A stretch of 64,000 bases of DNA from Hyphomicrobiales bacterium (GTDB lineage: Bacteria; Pseudomonadota; Alphaproteobacteria; Rhizobiales; JAJFHB01). The position numbers were made by a program, and so were the translations under genes. Below, in pieces: positions 35,182-43,591 of the stretch; position 1 is the first letter of the stretch, and each line of letters begins with the position of its first letter. The DNA lies in NCBI GenBank assembly GCA_021775755.1, contig JAJFHE010000062.1, positions 62,001-126,000 of the forward strand, read 5' to 3'. The notes under the pieces are model-generated. The model was not told the DNA's origin. It made no database searches and saw only the letters and a list, made by a program, of their open reading frames with translations.

Positions 35182-35192
35182 TGGTTCAGGCC

Positions 35193-36239
35193 CTACTGCG
35201 CGGTGCCCAGTTGACCGCCTTCCATGAGACGCATGGCTTCAATATCCTTCGGGCTCTTGTTGAACGGGCCGAACAGGTCGACCCAGTTGCGCGAGATTAG
35301 TGTGTCCATGAGTTCGGAAGGCTCGCCGCGTTTACGCGCCGCCTTTTCCGCCTTCAGGGTTTCAAGCGCTTCCACTACCTCGCCGCCGAAAAGCGACATC
35401 AGATAGGTGATCGGAATGCGGTCCTCTTCCGTCGGATTGCCTTCCGCATCGAATGACGGCGGCGCGAGCGGTGGAATGTAGAACACATTCGGCTCGGTCT
35501 CGTATTCGGGATGCAGCGGCAGCGCCACCTTGTGGTCATAGACGAGCTTGTGGATCGGCCCGTCCTCATCGTCGAGGAAGCCGAGGAACCGGACACGTCC
35601 GGGACACTGCCGCGAGCACGCGGTGGCAACGCCTTCTTCCATGCGCGGCAGGCAGAACAGGCACTTCTGCGATTTGCCGGTCACCGCGTTGTAATAGATC
35701 TCCTTGTAGGGGCAGGCCTCCTGGCAGAAACGGAAGCCCCGGCAGTGGTCCTCGTTGATCAGGACGATGCCGTCTTCGTCGCGCTTGAAAATCGCGCCGC
35801 GCGGGCAAGCCTCCATGCAGGCAGGCTTGGTGCAGTGATTGCAGATGCGCGGAATGTAGAAGAAGAACGAGTTCGGGTACTCGCCGCCGCCGACATCTTC
35901 ATCCCAGTTGGTGCCCCAGTCGGGATCGCCACCCGAGGGTTTGAGCGTTGCATGCGGATCGCCGCCGAACAGTGTTTCCTCGTAGTTGAACTCCCACGGA
36001 TCGCCGAACTCGCTTTGCTTCGGCAGGCGCCCGGGCTGTGCCTTGCCGTCGCGGAAGCCGCCGCCCATCTGCTCCCAGCCCTTCGGCGTGCCTTCACCGG
36101 GCGCGGTGGACACCGTGTTCCACCACATGCCCTCCATGCCTTCCTTGCTGGTCCACATGGTCTTGCAGGCAATGGTGCAGGTCTGGCACCCAATGCATTT
36201 GTTGAGGTCAATGACCATGGCTACTTGACGGTCGCTCAT
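35193..36239 (-). CDS. Type II DMSO-reductase-family beta subunit (four Fe-S clusters)
   Basis: A 348-residue electron-transfer subunit. It has the four cysteine groups of the NarH/DmsB/DdhB family: CIGCQTCTIAC near residue 18; CNHCTKPACMEACPRG; CRGFRFCQEACPYKE; and CLFCLPRM with CSRQCPG. The aromatic residue in CRGFRFC sits where NarH has a Trp and many type II members have another residue, in the group that holds the [3Fe-4S] or fourth cluster. The MWWNTVSTAPGEGTPKGWE segment is a family insertion. It has no leader, so it is carried out by the alpha subunit. It lies between gamma (6 bases) and alpha (11 bases). Confidence 0.9.
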   Translation of the reverse strand: MSDRQVAMVIDLNKCIGCQTCTIACKTMWTSKEGMEGMWWNTVSTAPGEGTPKGWEQMGGGFRDGKAQPGRLPKQSEFGDPWEFNYEETLFGGDPHATLKPSGGDPDWGTNWDEDVGGGEYPNSFFFYIPRICNHCTKPACMEACPRGAIFKRDEDGIVLINEDHCRGFRFCQEACPYKEIYYNAVTGKSQKCLFCLPRMEEGVATACSRQCPGRVRFLGFLDDEDGPIHKLVYDHKVALPLHPEYETEPNVFYIPPLAPPSFDAEGNPTEEDRIPITYLMSLFGGEVVEALETLKAEKAARKRGEPSELMDTLISRNWVDLFGPFNKSPKDIEAMRLMEGGQLGTAQ

Positions 36240-36245
36240 GTGCTT

Positions 36246-36878
36246 CTAAGCCTCCAGTTCCAGGTCGATCCAGTCGAGCGACACGGCCTTGATGCCGGCG
36301 CGCTCTTCATTGTGGCCGTTCCACACCGCAAATCCTATTCGCGTGGCGTGTCCGGACACAAGCACGGCGCCGCCTTGCGGGACGGCGAGATTGCGCGTCA
36401 TGACAACATGCCAGTTGCCGCCGGACCAGCCCCCCTTGCCGGCGGCGGCAACATCGGGGCCTGGTTTTGAGGACCCGATGCCTTCCGCGTTGACGGAACG
36501 TGTCTCGTTGCCGCGCGCGCGCCATTGCAGGGCATGGATCGGCGCATCGGCCGAACCCATCTGCATGAGGAGTGGATCGCCGCGCACCGGAAACGCAATT
36601 GCCGCGGCGTCCGGAAAGCCTTCGCCGGCGCCCGCACTCGGCTTGTCTTTCTCCCAGACGAGACGCACCGCGATGCGCTGGCCGTCATGCACCGATGCCG
36701 CCGACAGCACTTCAAGTTCCCCGTAGGGACGTTCTTCCCAGCTCGCAATGATGTAGTCGTTGGGCTGCAGCCCGAGCGGCGAGGGCATCATGTCGACGCG
36801 CTCCGCGGCAATGCCGTTCCAGGGCCTTGCCACGGGGTCAAGGAACCCGGAGATGTCGGTCACTTTGAGACTTTGCAA
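36246..36878 (-). CDS. Type II DMSO-reductase-family gamma subunit (haem-b type)
   Basis: A 210-residue protein of the ethylbenzene dehydrogenase gamma-like family. In EbdC haem b is held by a Met and a Lys; matching candidates are Met-105 or Met-107 (DPLLMQMGSADAP) and Lys-138 or Lys-148 (SSKPGPDV, AGKGGW). The C-terminal IGFAVWNGHNEERAGIKAVS is also family-like. The start codon is TTG (36878) with AGGAG 6 bases upstream; the reading frame upstream closes at a stop at 36903-36905 with no hydrophobic stretch. So no signal peptide exists, unlike several characterised gamma subunits. It is the first gene of the operon gamma-beta-alpha-chaperone. Confidence 0.8.
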   Translation of the reverse strand: MQSLKVTDISGFLDPVARPWNGIAAERVDMMPSPLGLQPNDYIIASWEERPYGELEVLSAASVHDGQRIAVRLVWEKDKPSAGAGEGFPDAAAIAFPVRGDPLLMQMGSADAPIHALQWRARGNETRSVNAEGIGSSKPGPDVAAAGKGGWSGGNWHVVMTRNLAVPQGGAVLVSGHATRIGFAVWNGHNEERAGIKAVSLDWIDLELEA

Positions 36879-37190
36879 CGATAGCTCCTGAGGGCAGCCG
36901 GATCATGTGCGCACAGGGGCCTCTTTTATAGGGTGCGCGGGCGGCTTGCCAGTGAATTGACGGACAGGCGCGCGGAACAAACTGAGATTTCCGGACGCCG
37001 CTGACAAAACCCTTGACCTTCGCGCCGCGTCCGGCGCATGTTGCGGCGCAATGACAACGGCTCTGCATATACGCGCTGTTCACATTTGTGGCGGCATTAT
37101 CATTACCAGCTAGCAATCGCGCTGGCTTGCGGCCGTTTCTTTATCTGAAAATTTTCAAAGAACGACCGGGCCGGCGCCAGGGCCCTCGAG
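36879..37190. other. Divergent promoter region: molybdoenzyme operon / cysS
   Basis: A 312-base gap. The gamma ribosome site AGGAG lies at 36885-36889 (minus). I looked for an FNR/FixK box like the one before ompW and saw none of comparable quality. No RNA gene or small ORF is supported. Confidence 0.4.
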
Positions 37191-38558
37191 GTGCGTGCTT
37201 TGACTTTGAAGTTCCACAACACGTTGACGCGTTCCAAGGATGCGTTCGAGCCGCTCGATGCCGCGAATGTGCGCATGTATGTCTGCGGGCCGACCGTCTA
37301 TGACTACGCCCATATCGGCAATGCGCGCCCGATCATTGTCTTCGATGTGCTGTTCCGCCTGTTGCGTCTTGTCTATGGCGAGGAGCACGTGACCTATGCC
37401 CGCAACATCACCGACATCGACGACAAGATAAACAACCGCGCACGCGAAGAGGGCGTGCCGATTTCCGACGTGACGGCGCGCACCACAAAACAGTTTCACG
37501 ACGACATCGCCGAACTCGGCGTGCTCGAGCCGAGTGTCGAGCCCCGCGCCACCGATCATGTGGCCCAGATGATCGAGATGATCGAGATACTCATCGAGCG
37601 CGGCCATGCCTATGAGGCGGAAGCGCACGTCTTGTTCAACGTGCCGTCCATGCCCGACTACGGCAAGCTTGCCGGGCGCTCGACCAAGGAAATGCTGGCC
37701 GGCGCCCGCGTCGATGTAGCGCCCTACAAGAAAGACCCGATGGACTTCGTCCTGTGGAAGCCCTCAAGCGACGACCTGCCGGGCTGGGAAAGCCCGTGGG
37801 GGCGCGGCCGTCCGGGCTGGCACATCGAATGCTCCGCCATGTCACAAACCCATCTCGGCAAGGTGTTCGATATACACGGCGGCGGCGTCGACCTGACATT
37901 TCCACACCATGAAAACGAAATCGCCCAGACATGCTGCGCGCACGGTTCCGATCTCATGGCGCGCGTCTGGATGCATAACGGATATCTTCAGGTCGAGGGT
38001 CAGAAAATGTCGAAGTCGCTCGGCAATTTTCTCACCATCCACGACCTGCTGCGCGAATGGCCGGGCGAGGTTCTGCGTCTGCAGATGCTGATGACCCATT
38101 ACCGTCAGCCGCTTGACTGGACCGACAAACGGTGCGGCGAGGCGCGTGCGATCCTTGACCGCTGGTACGCCCTGATCGGGGAGGTGGAGGCTGCCGGCAC
38201 ACCGGCGCCTGAAGCGGTCATCGCCGCATTGAGCCATGACCTCAACACACCGGGTGCGATTACCCAGATGCATGCGCTTGCCGAACGCGCACAAACCGAT
38301 GATGCGGCGCGGCGCGAACTCAGGGCCTCCGTCGACCTTCTGGGTCTCATGCAGCATTCGCCCGAGCAGTGGGCGGCCTGGCGGCCGGCCGGCGTTGAGA
38401 TCGACGATGCGCGCATTGAGGAACTGATCGCCGCGCGGGCAAAGGCGCGCGCCGACAAGGATTTTGCCGAAGCCGACCGGGTTCGCGATGAACTCGCCGG
38501 CATGGGGGTAGCCCTGAAAGACGGACCCGACGGCACCGCATGGGAGTTGGCCCGGTGA
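37191..38558 (+). CDS. cysS: Cysteine--tRNA ligase
   Basis: A 455-residue class I aminoacyl-tRNA synthetase. The zinc/active-site stretch is [19 protein letters not shown] with the HIGH motif as HIGN, the second zinc group is WHIECSAMS...HHENEIAQ, and the KMSKS loop is [11 protein letters not shown]. The C-terminal anticodon-binding helices are complete. No ATG opens the gene: GTG 37191 gives the longest form, while TTG 37200 (protein beginning [10 protein letters not shown]) has CGAGG about 8 bases ahead and fits typical CysS starts better. The stop overlaps the cimA start. Confidence 0.94.
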   Translation: MRALTLKFHNTLTRSKDAFEPLDAANVRMYVCGPTVYDYAHIGNARPIIVFDVLFRLLRLVYGEEHVTYARNITDIDDKINNRAREEGVPISDVTARTTKQFHDDIAELGVLEPSVEPRATDHVAQMIEMIEILIERGHAYEAEAHVLFNVPSMPDYGKLAGRSTKEMLAGARVDVAPYKKDPMDFVLWKPSSDDLPGWESPWGRGRPGWHIECSAMSQTHLGKVFDIHGGGVDLTFPHHENEIAQTCCAHGSDLMARVWMHNGYLQVEGQKMSKSLGNFLTIHDLLREWPGEVLRLQMLMTHYRQPLDWTDKRCGEARAILDRWYALIGEVEAAGTPAPEAVIAALSHDLNTPGAITQMHALAERAQTDDAARRELRASVDLLGLMQHSPEQWAAWRPAGVEIDDARIEELIAARAKARADKDFAEADRVRDELAGMGVALKDGPDGTAWELAR

Positions 38559-40165
38559 GCGAAGACAAACGAGAGCGCCTCTATCTGTTCGACACGACGC
38601 TGCGCGACGGTGCGCAGACGAGCGGGGTCGATTTTTCGGTAGAGGAAAAAGCGGTCATCGCGCGCATGCTCGACGATCTTGGTGTCGACTATGTCGAGGG
38701 CGGTTATCCGGGCGCAAATCCCGTCGACACGGAATTCTTTTCTTCTTGCCCCGGTTTCAAGCGCGCGACGTTTACCGCCTTCGGCATGACCAAACGTGCC
38801 GGGCGAAGCGCCGCCAACGATCCGGGGCTGGCGGGATTGTTCGATTCCAAAGCCAAGGCCATATGCCTCGTCGCCAAGTCATGGGACTACCATGTCGATG
38901 TCGCACTCGGCATCACCAATGAAGAGAATCTGGAGTCGATCTCAGAATCGGTCACCGCCGTCGCCGAGCGCGGCCTTGAGCCGATGATCGACTGTGAGCA
39001 CTTCTTCGACGGTTACAAGTCCAACCCGGAATATGCGCTCGCCTGCGCCAAAGCCGCATACGATTCCGGTGCGCGTTGGGTTGTCCTGTGCGACACCAAC
39101 GGCGGCACGCTTCCCGACGAGGTGGAGGCCATCGTGACCGAAGTCGTCAAACATGTGCCCGGTACGCATCTGGGTATTCACGCTCACAACGACACCGAAC
39201 ATGCCGTGGCTAACTCGCTCGCCGCGGTGCGCGCGGGCGCGCGCCAGATTCAGGGCACGCTCAACGGCATCGGCGAGCGCTGCGGTAATGCCAATCTCGT
39301 GTCGCTGATCCCGACGCTGCTTCTGAAACCGGGTTACGCGGAACGTTTCGAGACCGGAATGACTACGGAAGATCTCGGATCCCTCAGCCACGTGTCGCAC
39401 AATTTCGATGAGATCCTGAACCGTGCGCCGGACCGCCAGGCGCCCTATGTCGGTGATTCCGCGTTTGCCACAAAGGCCGGCATTCATGCCTCGGCGATCC
39501 TCAAGGAACCTGAGACTTACGAGCATATTGTTCCCGAATGCGTCGGCAACCGGCGCCGCGTTCTGGTGTCCGATCAGGCCGGAAAGTCGAACTTGCTTGC
39601 CGAACTGCAGCGGGTCGGGCTCAAGGTTGAGAAGGACGATCCGCGTCTTGGACGGCTTCTTGACGAGGTCAAGGAGCGCGAGGCGATCGGCTACGCCTAT
39701 GAGGCAGCCGATGTGTCGTTTGAACTGCTGGCGCGGCGCATGCTCGACAGCGTGCCGGAATTCTTCCGCGTTGAAAGCTTCCGCGTGCTGGTCGAACGCC
39801 GCTACAACGCGCTCGGCAATCTGGTGACCGCGTCGGAAGCCACCGTCAAAGTGACGGTCGACGATGAAACCATGATTTCCGTCGGCGAAGGCAATGGTCC
39901 GGTCAACGCGCTCGATGTGGCGCTGCGCAAGGATCTCGGCAAGTATCAACCCTATATCGACGATCTCGAACTGGTCGACTTCAAGGTGCGTATCCTCAAT
40001 GGCGGCACGTCGGCAACGACCCGCGTGCTCGTCGAATCGGCGGACGGCGAGGGCAGGCGTTGGTTTACCGTAGGCGTGTCGCCCAATATTGTAGATGCCT
40101 CGTTCCAGGCGCTGATCGACAGTGTGACCTACAAGCTTCTGCGAGACGGCGCGCCGGCACCGTGA
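38555..40165 (+). CDS. cimA: (R)-citramalate synthase
   Basis: A 536-residue enzyme condensing acetyl-CoA and pyruvate to citramalate, a threonine-independent route to 2-oxobutyrate and isoleucine. The N-terminal TIM barrel starts [19 protein letters not shown], and the metal-binding [14 protein letters not shown] lies near residue 207. A C-terminal regulatory LeuA dimer domain (about 420-530) holds the isoleucine site. The GTG start overlaps the cysS stop (GTGA), so it is translationally coupled to cysS. Long LeuA-like members include homocitrate and isopropylmalate synthases; the TSGVDFS signature and length favour the CimA (TIGR00977) group. Confidence 0.92.
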   Translation: MSEDKRERLYLFDTTLRDGAQTSGVDFSVEEKAVIARMLDDLGVDYVEGGYPGANPVDTEFFSSCPGFKRATFTAFGMTKRAGRSAANDPGLAGLFDSKAKAICLVAKSWDYHVDVALGITNEENLESISESVTAVAERGLEPMIDCEHFFDGYKSNPEYALACAKAAYDSGARWVVLCDTNGGTLPDEVEAIVTEVVKHVPGTHLGIHAHNDTEHAVANSLAAVRAGARQIQGTLNGIGERCGNANLVSLIPTLLLKPGYAERFETGMTTEDLGSLSHVSHNFDEILNRAPDRQAPYVGDSAFATKAGIHASAILKEPETYEHIVPECVGNRRRVLVSDQAGKSNLLAELQRVGLKVEKDDPRLGRLLDEVKEREAIGYAYEAADVSFELLARRMLDSVPEFFRVESFRVLVERRYNALGNLVTASEATVKVTVDDETMISVGEGNGPVNALDVALRKDLGKYQPYIDDLELVDFKVRILNGGTSATTRVLVESADGEGRRWFTVGVSPNIVDASFQALIDSVTYKLLRDGAPAP

Positions 40166-40178
40166 TCCGGCATCGGCC

Positions 40179-41099
40179 ATGACCGGCGCACAATCAGCAA
40201 CCGCCACGGCGGAGCGCCACAAGGGCGTCGCATTTGCGGTCATTGGCTTCATGACCTGGGGCTTTTCTGCCTGGTTCTATAAGCAGATCACCTATGTCGA
40301 TCCGATTGAGATCATTGCGCACCGGGTGATCTGGGCGGTGCCGATTGCCGCTGTCATACTGACCCTGATCGGCCGCACGCACGACCTCAAGCGTGCCTTC
40401 ACTACGTCGCGTATTCTCGTTGTTCTGTGCATTACGTCGCTACTTGTGAGCGCAAACTGGTTCGTCTTCGTGATCGCCGTCAAGGAAGGCTGGGTGCTTG
40501 AAGCCAGCCTCGGGTATTTTATCAATCCGATGATGAGTGTGCTCATCGGACTTGTCCTGCTCGGCGAACGTATGAACCCCCTGCAGTGGATTGCTATCGG
40601 GCTTGCTGCTGCGGGAGTTGCCGTGCAGGCCATTGCCATCGGGTCGTTACCCTGGGTAGGCCTGTTCCTTGCAGCGACATTCGCGGCCTACGGCTACTTC
40701 CGCAAAACCGTGGACATCGGCCCGGCGCAGGGGTTTCTCGTGGAAACTCTGCTCCTGCTTCCGCTGGCGATCGTTGTTGCTGTCTACTTTGCCGTTCAGG
40801 GAACCAGTCACTTCTCCCCCATCGGCGATCCGGGAACCAGCGTTTGGCTCATGCTTTGCGGGCCGATGACGGCTGGGCCGCTGATCTTCTTTGCCTCCGC
40901 CGCCCGCCGCCTGCGCCTCGCAACGCTCGGGCTCATGCAGTACATCGCCCCGTCGATGATTTTCGTTACGGCGGTGTTCGTCTTCGGTGAGCCCATCGAA
41001 CTGGGCCGGCTGGCAAGCTTTGCGCTGATCTGGTCCGGACTTGCCGTGTTTTCATTTGCGGCACTGCGGGCGGAGCGTCAACGGCTCAGGCCTGCTTAG
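40179..41099 (+). CDS. rarD: RarD-type EamA permease
   Basis: A 306-residue membrane protein with about ten helices. It opens with GVAFAVIGFMTWGFSAWFYKQ and continues IIAHRVIWAVPIA, both typical of the RarD branch of DMT permeases (chloramphenicol-sensitive protein). RarD's transported compound is not known; export of amino acids or aromatic compounds is suspected. It starts 13 bases after cimA and is probably in the cysS-cimA transcript. The last 14 bases overlap the convergent LOG-family gene. Confidence 0.85.
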   Translation: MTGAQSATATAERHKGVAFAVIGFMTWGFSAWFYKQITYVDPIEIIAHRVIWAVPIAAVILTLIGRTHDLKRAFTTSRILVVLCITSLLVSANWFVFVIAVKEGWVLEASLGYFINPMMSVLIGLVLLGERMNPLQWIAIGLAAAGVAVQAIAIGSLPWVGLFLAATFAAYGYFRKTVDIGPAQGFLVETLLLLPLAIVVAVYFAVQGTSHFSPIGDPGTSVWLMLCGPMTAGPLIFFASAARRLRLATLGLMQYIAPSMIFVTAVFVFGEPIELGRLASFALIWSGLAVFSFAALRAERQRLRPA

Positions 41100-41865
41100 G
41101 CCCGTCCATGACGCCGTGCGCCACAAGTATGTCCCAGGCCTCTTGAGCACTGTCGGCGAATGAGAAGAGATCGAGATCTTCGCGGTTGATGGTGCCGGCG
41201 TCCGCCAGTGCCTCGAAGTTTATGACCGATGTCCAGTAAGCCTTATCGACAATGACAATTGGAAGTTCGGCCATCTTCTCGGTCTGGCGCAGTGTCAGGA
41301 TTTCAAACATCTCATCGAGCGTGCCAAATCCTCCGGGGAACACCGCAAGCGCGTTGGCGCGCATCGCCAGATGCATCTTCCGCATGGCGAAGTAGTGGAA
41401 CTGAAACGTCAGATCCGGCGTTGAGTAGGGGTTGGGATCTTGCTCAAGCGGCAGCGTGATGTTGTAGCCGATATTCGGTGCGCCGACATCGCTTGCACCG
41501 CGATTCGCTGCTTCCATGATGCCCGGCCCGCCGCCGGTTGCGATGACGTTGTGGCGCTCCCGCGAACCATCATCGAGGGCGCCGCCTTCGCGCGACACGA
41601 TGCGGGCGAACTCACGCGCGGTCTCGTACCATCGCTTACCAGGGTCGCCGCCATTGGGGTGTGCCCGGGCGCTCCCGAACACAACAATCGTTGAGCGCAC
41701 CTTCCAGTCGCGCAGTACTTGATCGGCCTTGGAATATTCCAGCAGAAAGCGCACTCCGCGCATGGTGTCGCCAAGCAGAAACTCGCGGTCATGGGCGGGC
41801 AGCGAATATGACGAGGAAGCCTTTTGGGCGTCGTTGCCGGACTTATCTGTCACTTTGGGCCTCAC
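41086..41865 (-). CDS. LOG-family protein (nucleotide 5'-monophosphate phosphoribohydrolase-like), long form
   Basis: A 259-residue LOG-fold protein with the family motif PGGFGTLDE (PGGxGTxxE, near 173-181) and the GGGPGIMEAANRGA loop. LOG enzymes cleave the base from nucleoside monophosphates, classically cytokinin ribotides. This copy has an extra N-terminal helix region (about 1-60: DREFLLGDTMRGVRFLLEYSKADQ), as in the 'decarboxylase-motif'-type long LOG proteins. The GTG start at 41865 overlaps the stop of the short LOG gene (GTGA). Two unlike LOG genes in tandem suggest separate nucleotide substrates. Confidence 0.85.
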   Translation of the reverse strand: MRPKVTDKSGNDAQKASSSYSLPAHDREFLLGDTMRGVRFLLEYSKADQVLRDWKVRSTIVVFGSARAHPNGGDPGKRWYETAREFARIVSREGGALDDGSRERHNVIATGGGPGIMEAANRGASDVGAPNIGYNITLPLEQDPNPYSTPDLTFQFHYFAMRKMHLAMRANALAVFPGGFGTLDEMFEILTLRQTEKMAELPIVIVDKAYWTSVINFEALADAGTINREDLDLFSFADSAQEAWDILVAHGVMDGPKQA

Positions 41866-42446
41866 ATGCCGGTTGGGCGGCCTTTTGATCCTGATCCCGC
41901 GCGTGCCAGCGCCATGGGAAGCACGTCGGCCATTGTTTCCGCAACATCAATATGCACCTCAAGGCCGTGGCGGATGAACTCCTGATCGCGCATGTGGTTA
42001 AGCAAGGCGATGAAGGGTGCCCAGAAATTCTCCACATTTGCGAGGACAATCGGCTTGTCGTGCTGGCCAAGCTGCGCCCAGGTGGTCATTTCAACGGTCT
42101 CTTCAAGCGTGCCGACGCCGCCCGGCAGCGCCACGAAGGCGTCGGAATGCTCGAACATCTTCATCTTGCGTTCGTGCATGTCGGTCGTGACGATGACCTC
42201 CTGCGCGTCCTGAAGCATTTGCTCGCGGTCTTTGAGAAACTGCGGAATGATGCCGGTGACATGGCCGCCGTTCTCCAGCACCGTTCGTGCGACAATGCCC
42301 ATGAGGCCGAGACTGCCGCCGCCATAAACGAGGCCGATGTCATTGCGGGCGAGATCTTCGCCGAGCTGGCGCGCGCTTTCCGCATAGACGGGGTTCTTGC
42401 CGGGGCCGGAGCCGCAATAAACGCAGATGTTTCGAATCTTTGACAT
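41862..42446 (-). CDS. LOG-family protein (TIGR00730), short form
   Basis: A 194-residue Rossmann-fold protein of the LOG family: ICVYCGSGPGKNP at the start, the GLVYGGGSLGLMG phosphate loop, the MHERKMKMFEHSDAFVALPGGVGTLEE active site. It is predicted to hydrolyse nucleotide monophosphates such as AMP or cytokinin ribotides to base and ribose 5-phosphate. It lies directly upstream of, and overlaps, the long-form LOG gene. ATG 42446 faces the LysM gene across a 186-base divergent region. Confidence 0.9.
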   Translation of the reverse strand: MSKIRNICVYCGSGPGKNPVYAESARQLGEDLARNDIGLVYGGGSLGLMGIVARTVLENGGHVTGIIPQFLKDREQMLQDAQEVIVTTDMHERKMKMFEHSDAFVALPGGVGTLEETVEMTTWAQLGQHDKPIVLANVENFWAPFIALLNHMRDQEFIRHGLEVHIDVAETMADVLPMALARAGSGSKGRPTGM

Positions 42447-42632
42447 GTGTGCTCATGTGCATCACGCTCAGTCAGCCGTCAAGCAGGACCTGTGCGGAAG
42501 CTTAAGCACCATTCCGCGCACGGCGACGGCCATTTGACACATTGTCGAAGCGATAAGCGATAGATTAGGCTTAACTTATTGCCGTAATTTGTTTTTTTGC
42601 CGTTGCCAGCGCAGCCGCTGCGACCGGCACAC

Positions 42633-43475
42633 ATGGGACGCATGTGGATGCACGTCTTACCGCTGATCGCATCTGTGGCACCGGCCATCGTGGCCGCGGG
42701 TGCGCTGGTGGGTGTGGCTGGCAACCTTGCAGGCCGCGAAAGGCCCGCGGTTGAAAGCGTTGAGGTCGCCCTGCCTCCGCAGCCGCCTGCTTACGCCGAT
42801 GTGCCCCGGGCGGGACCTGAAGCCGCGCCCGGGATTGAGGCGCCGCCGGTAGGTCCCTTGCTCTCAACCGTTCCGGAGCCGGAACAACCGGCCGTGGTTC
42901 CGCAGCGCGACGCCGTTCTGGATGTCGCCGGGGCCGAGGCTGAGGCCGCTCCGCAATCCGCCGAGCCGCCAGCCCCCGCGCCACGAACGGCCGCCAATCT
43001 GCCCCTGCATGAACTGAGGGCGGGCCGGTACGTTGATGCCGCACCATCGCCGAATCCAGTCATTGGCGCACCGGGTGTTGAGCCAAACACCGAACTTGCG
43101 ATGGCGCCGGAGGAGTCGGACGATCGGCCTGTACCGCCTGCGGAAAAGGAGGTGCCGCTAGCGGAGCGACTTACGCCAGATGAAACGGTCATGCCCATAG
43201 TACCGGCTGAGCGTTTGGAACGGAGCGATATGCTGGCCGGACTGGCGCCGGCACGGGACGAACCGCCTGTACGTGATGCGCCGGCCGAACCCAACCACCG
43301 GATCGTTGTGGAAGAAGGACACTCGCTGTGGCAGCTGTCGCGCGAGATCTACGGGCGCGGCGCCGAATACACGATTATCTACGAGGCCAACCGCGATCGC
43401 ATCCGGCATCCGGACCGCATCTGGCCGGGGCAGATTCTGATTACGCCGCAGCGGCGCGACGATGCGGACCGGTAA
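42633..43475 (+). CDS. LysM-domain cell-envelope protein
   Basis: A 280-residue protein with an N-terminal hydrophobic segment (about 4-28), which is either a signal or a membrane anchor, a long Pro/Ala/Glu-rich disordered linker (about 35-225) and one C-terminal LysM domain (about 227-275: HRIVVEEGHSLWQLSREIYG then ... IWPGQILITP). LysM binds peptidoglycan, so it is probably an anchored periplasmic protein. Similar BON/LysM or XkdP-like proteins occur near envelope genes. ATG 42633 is chosen; in-frame ATGs at 42642 and 42648 are possible, and the frame opens at TTG 42597. Confidence 0.75.
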   Translation: MGRMWMHVLPLIASVAPAIVAAGALVGVAGNLAGRERPAVESVEVALPPQPPAYADVPRAGPEAAPGIEAPPVGPLLSTVPEPEQPAVVPQRDAVLDVAGAEAEAAPQSAEPPAPAPRTAANLPLHELRAGRYVDAAPSPNPVIGAPGVEPNTELAMAPEESDDRPVPPAEKEVPLAERLTPDETVMPIVPAERLERSDMLAGLAPARDEPPVRDAPAEPNHRIVVEEGHSLWQLSREIYGRGAEYTIIYEANRDRIRHPDRIWPGQILITPQRRDDADR

Positions 43476-43591
43476 TCGCCGCGCAGGCCGTTCCTCACAC
43501 TAAGATTGTGATTGCGGGTCGCGGCACTTACATTAGTCATGACCTTCTACCCGGGCGCGGATTCGGGCAATTTCTAGGGACATCGATATTT

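Noticed and set aside
36879..37190. FNR box upstream of the molybdoenzyme operon
   Set aside because: Candidates such as TTGACGGACAG and TTGACCTTCG lack the second half site.
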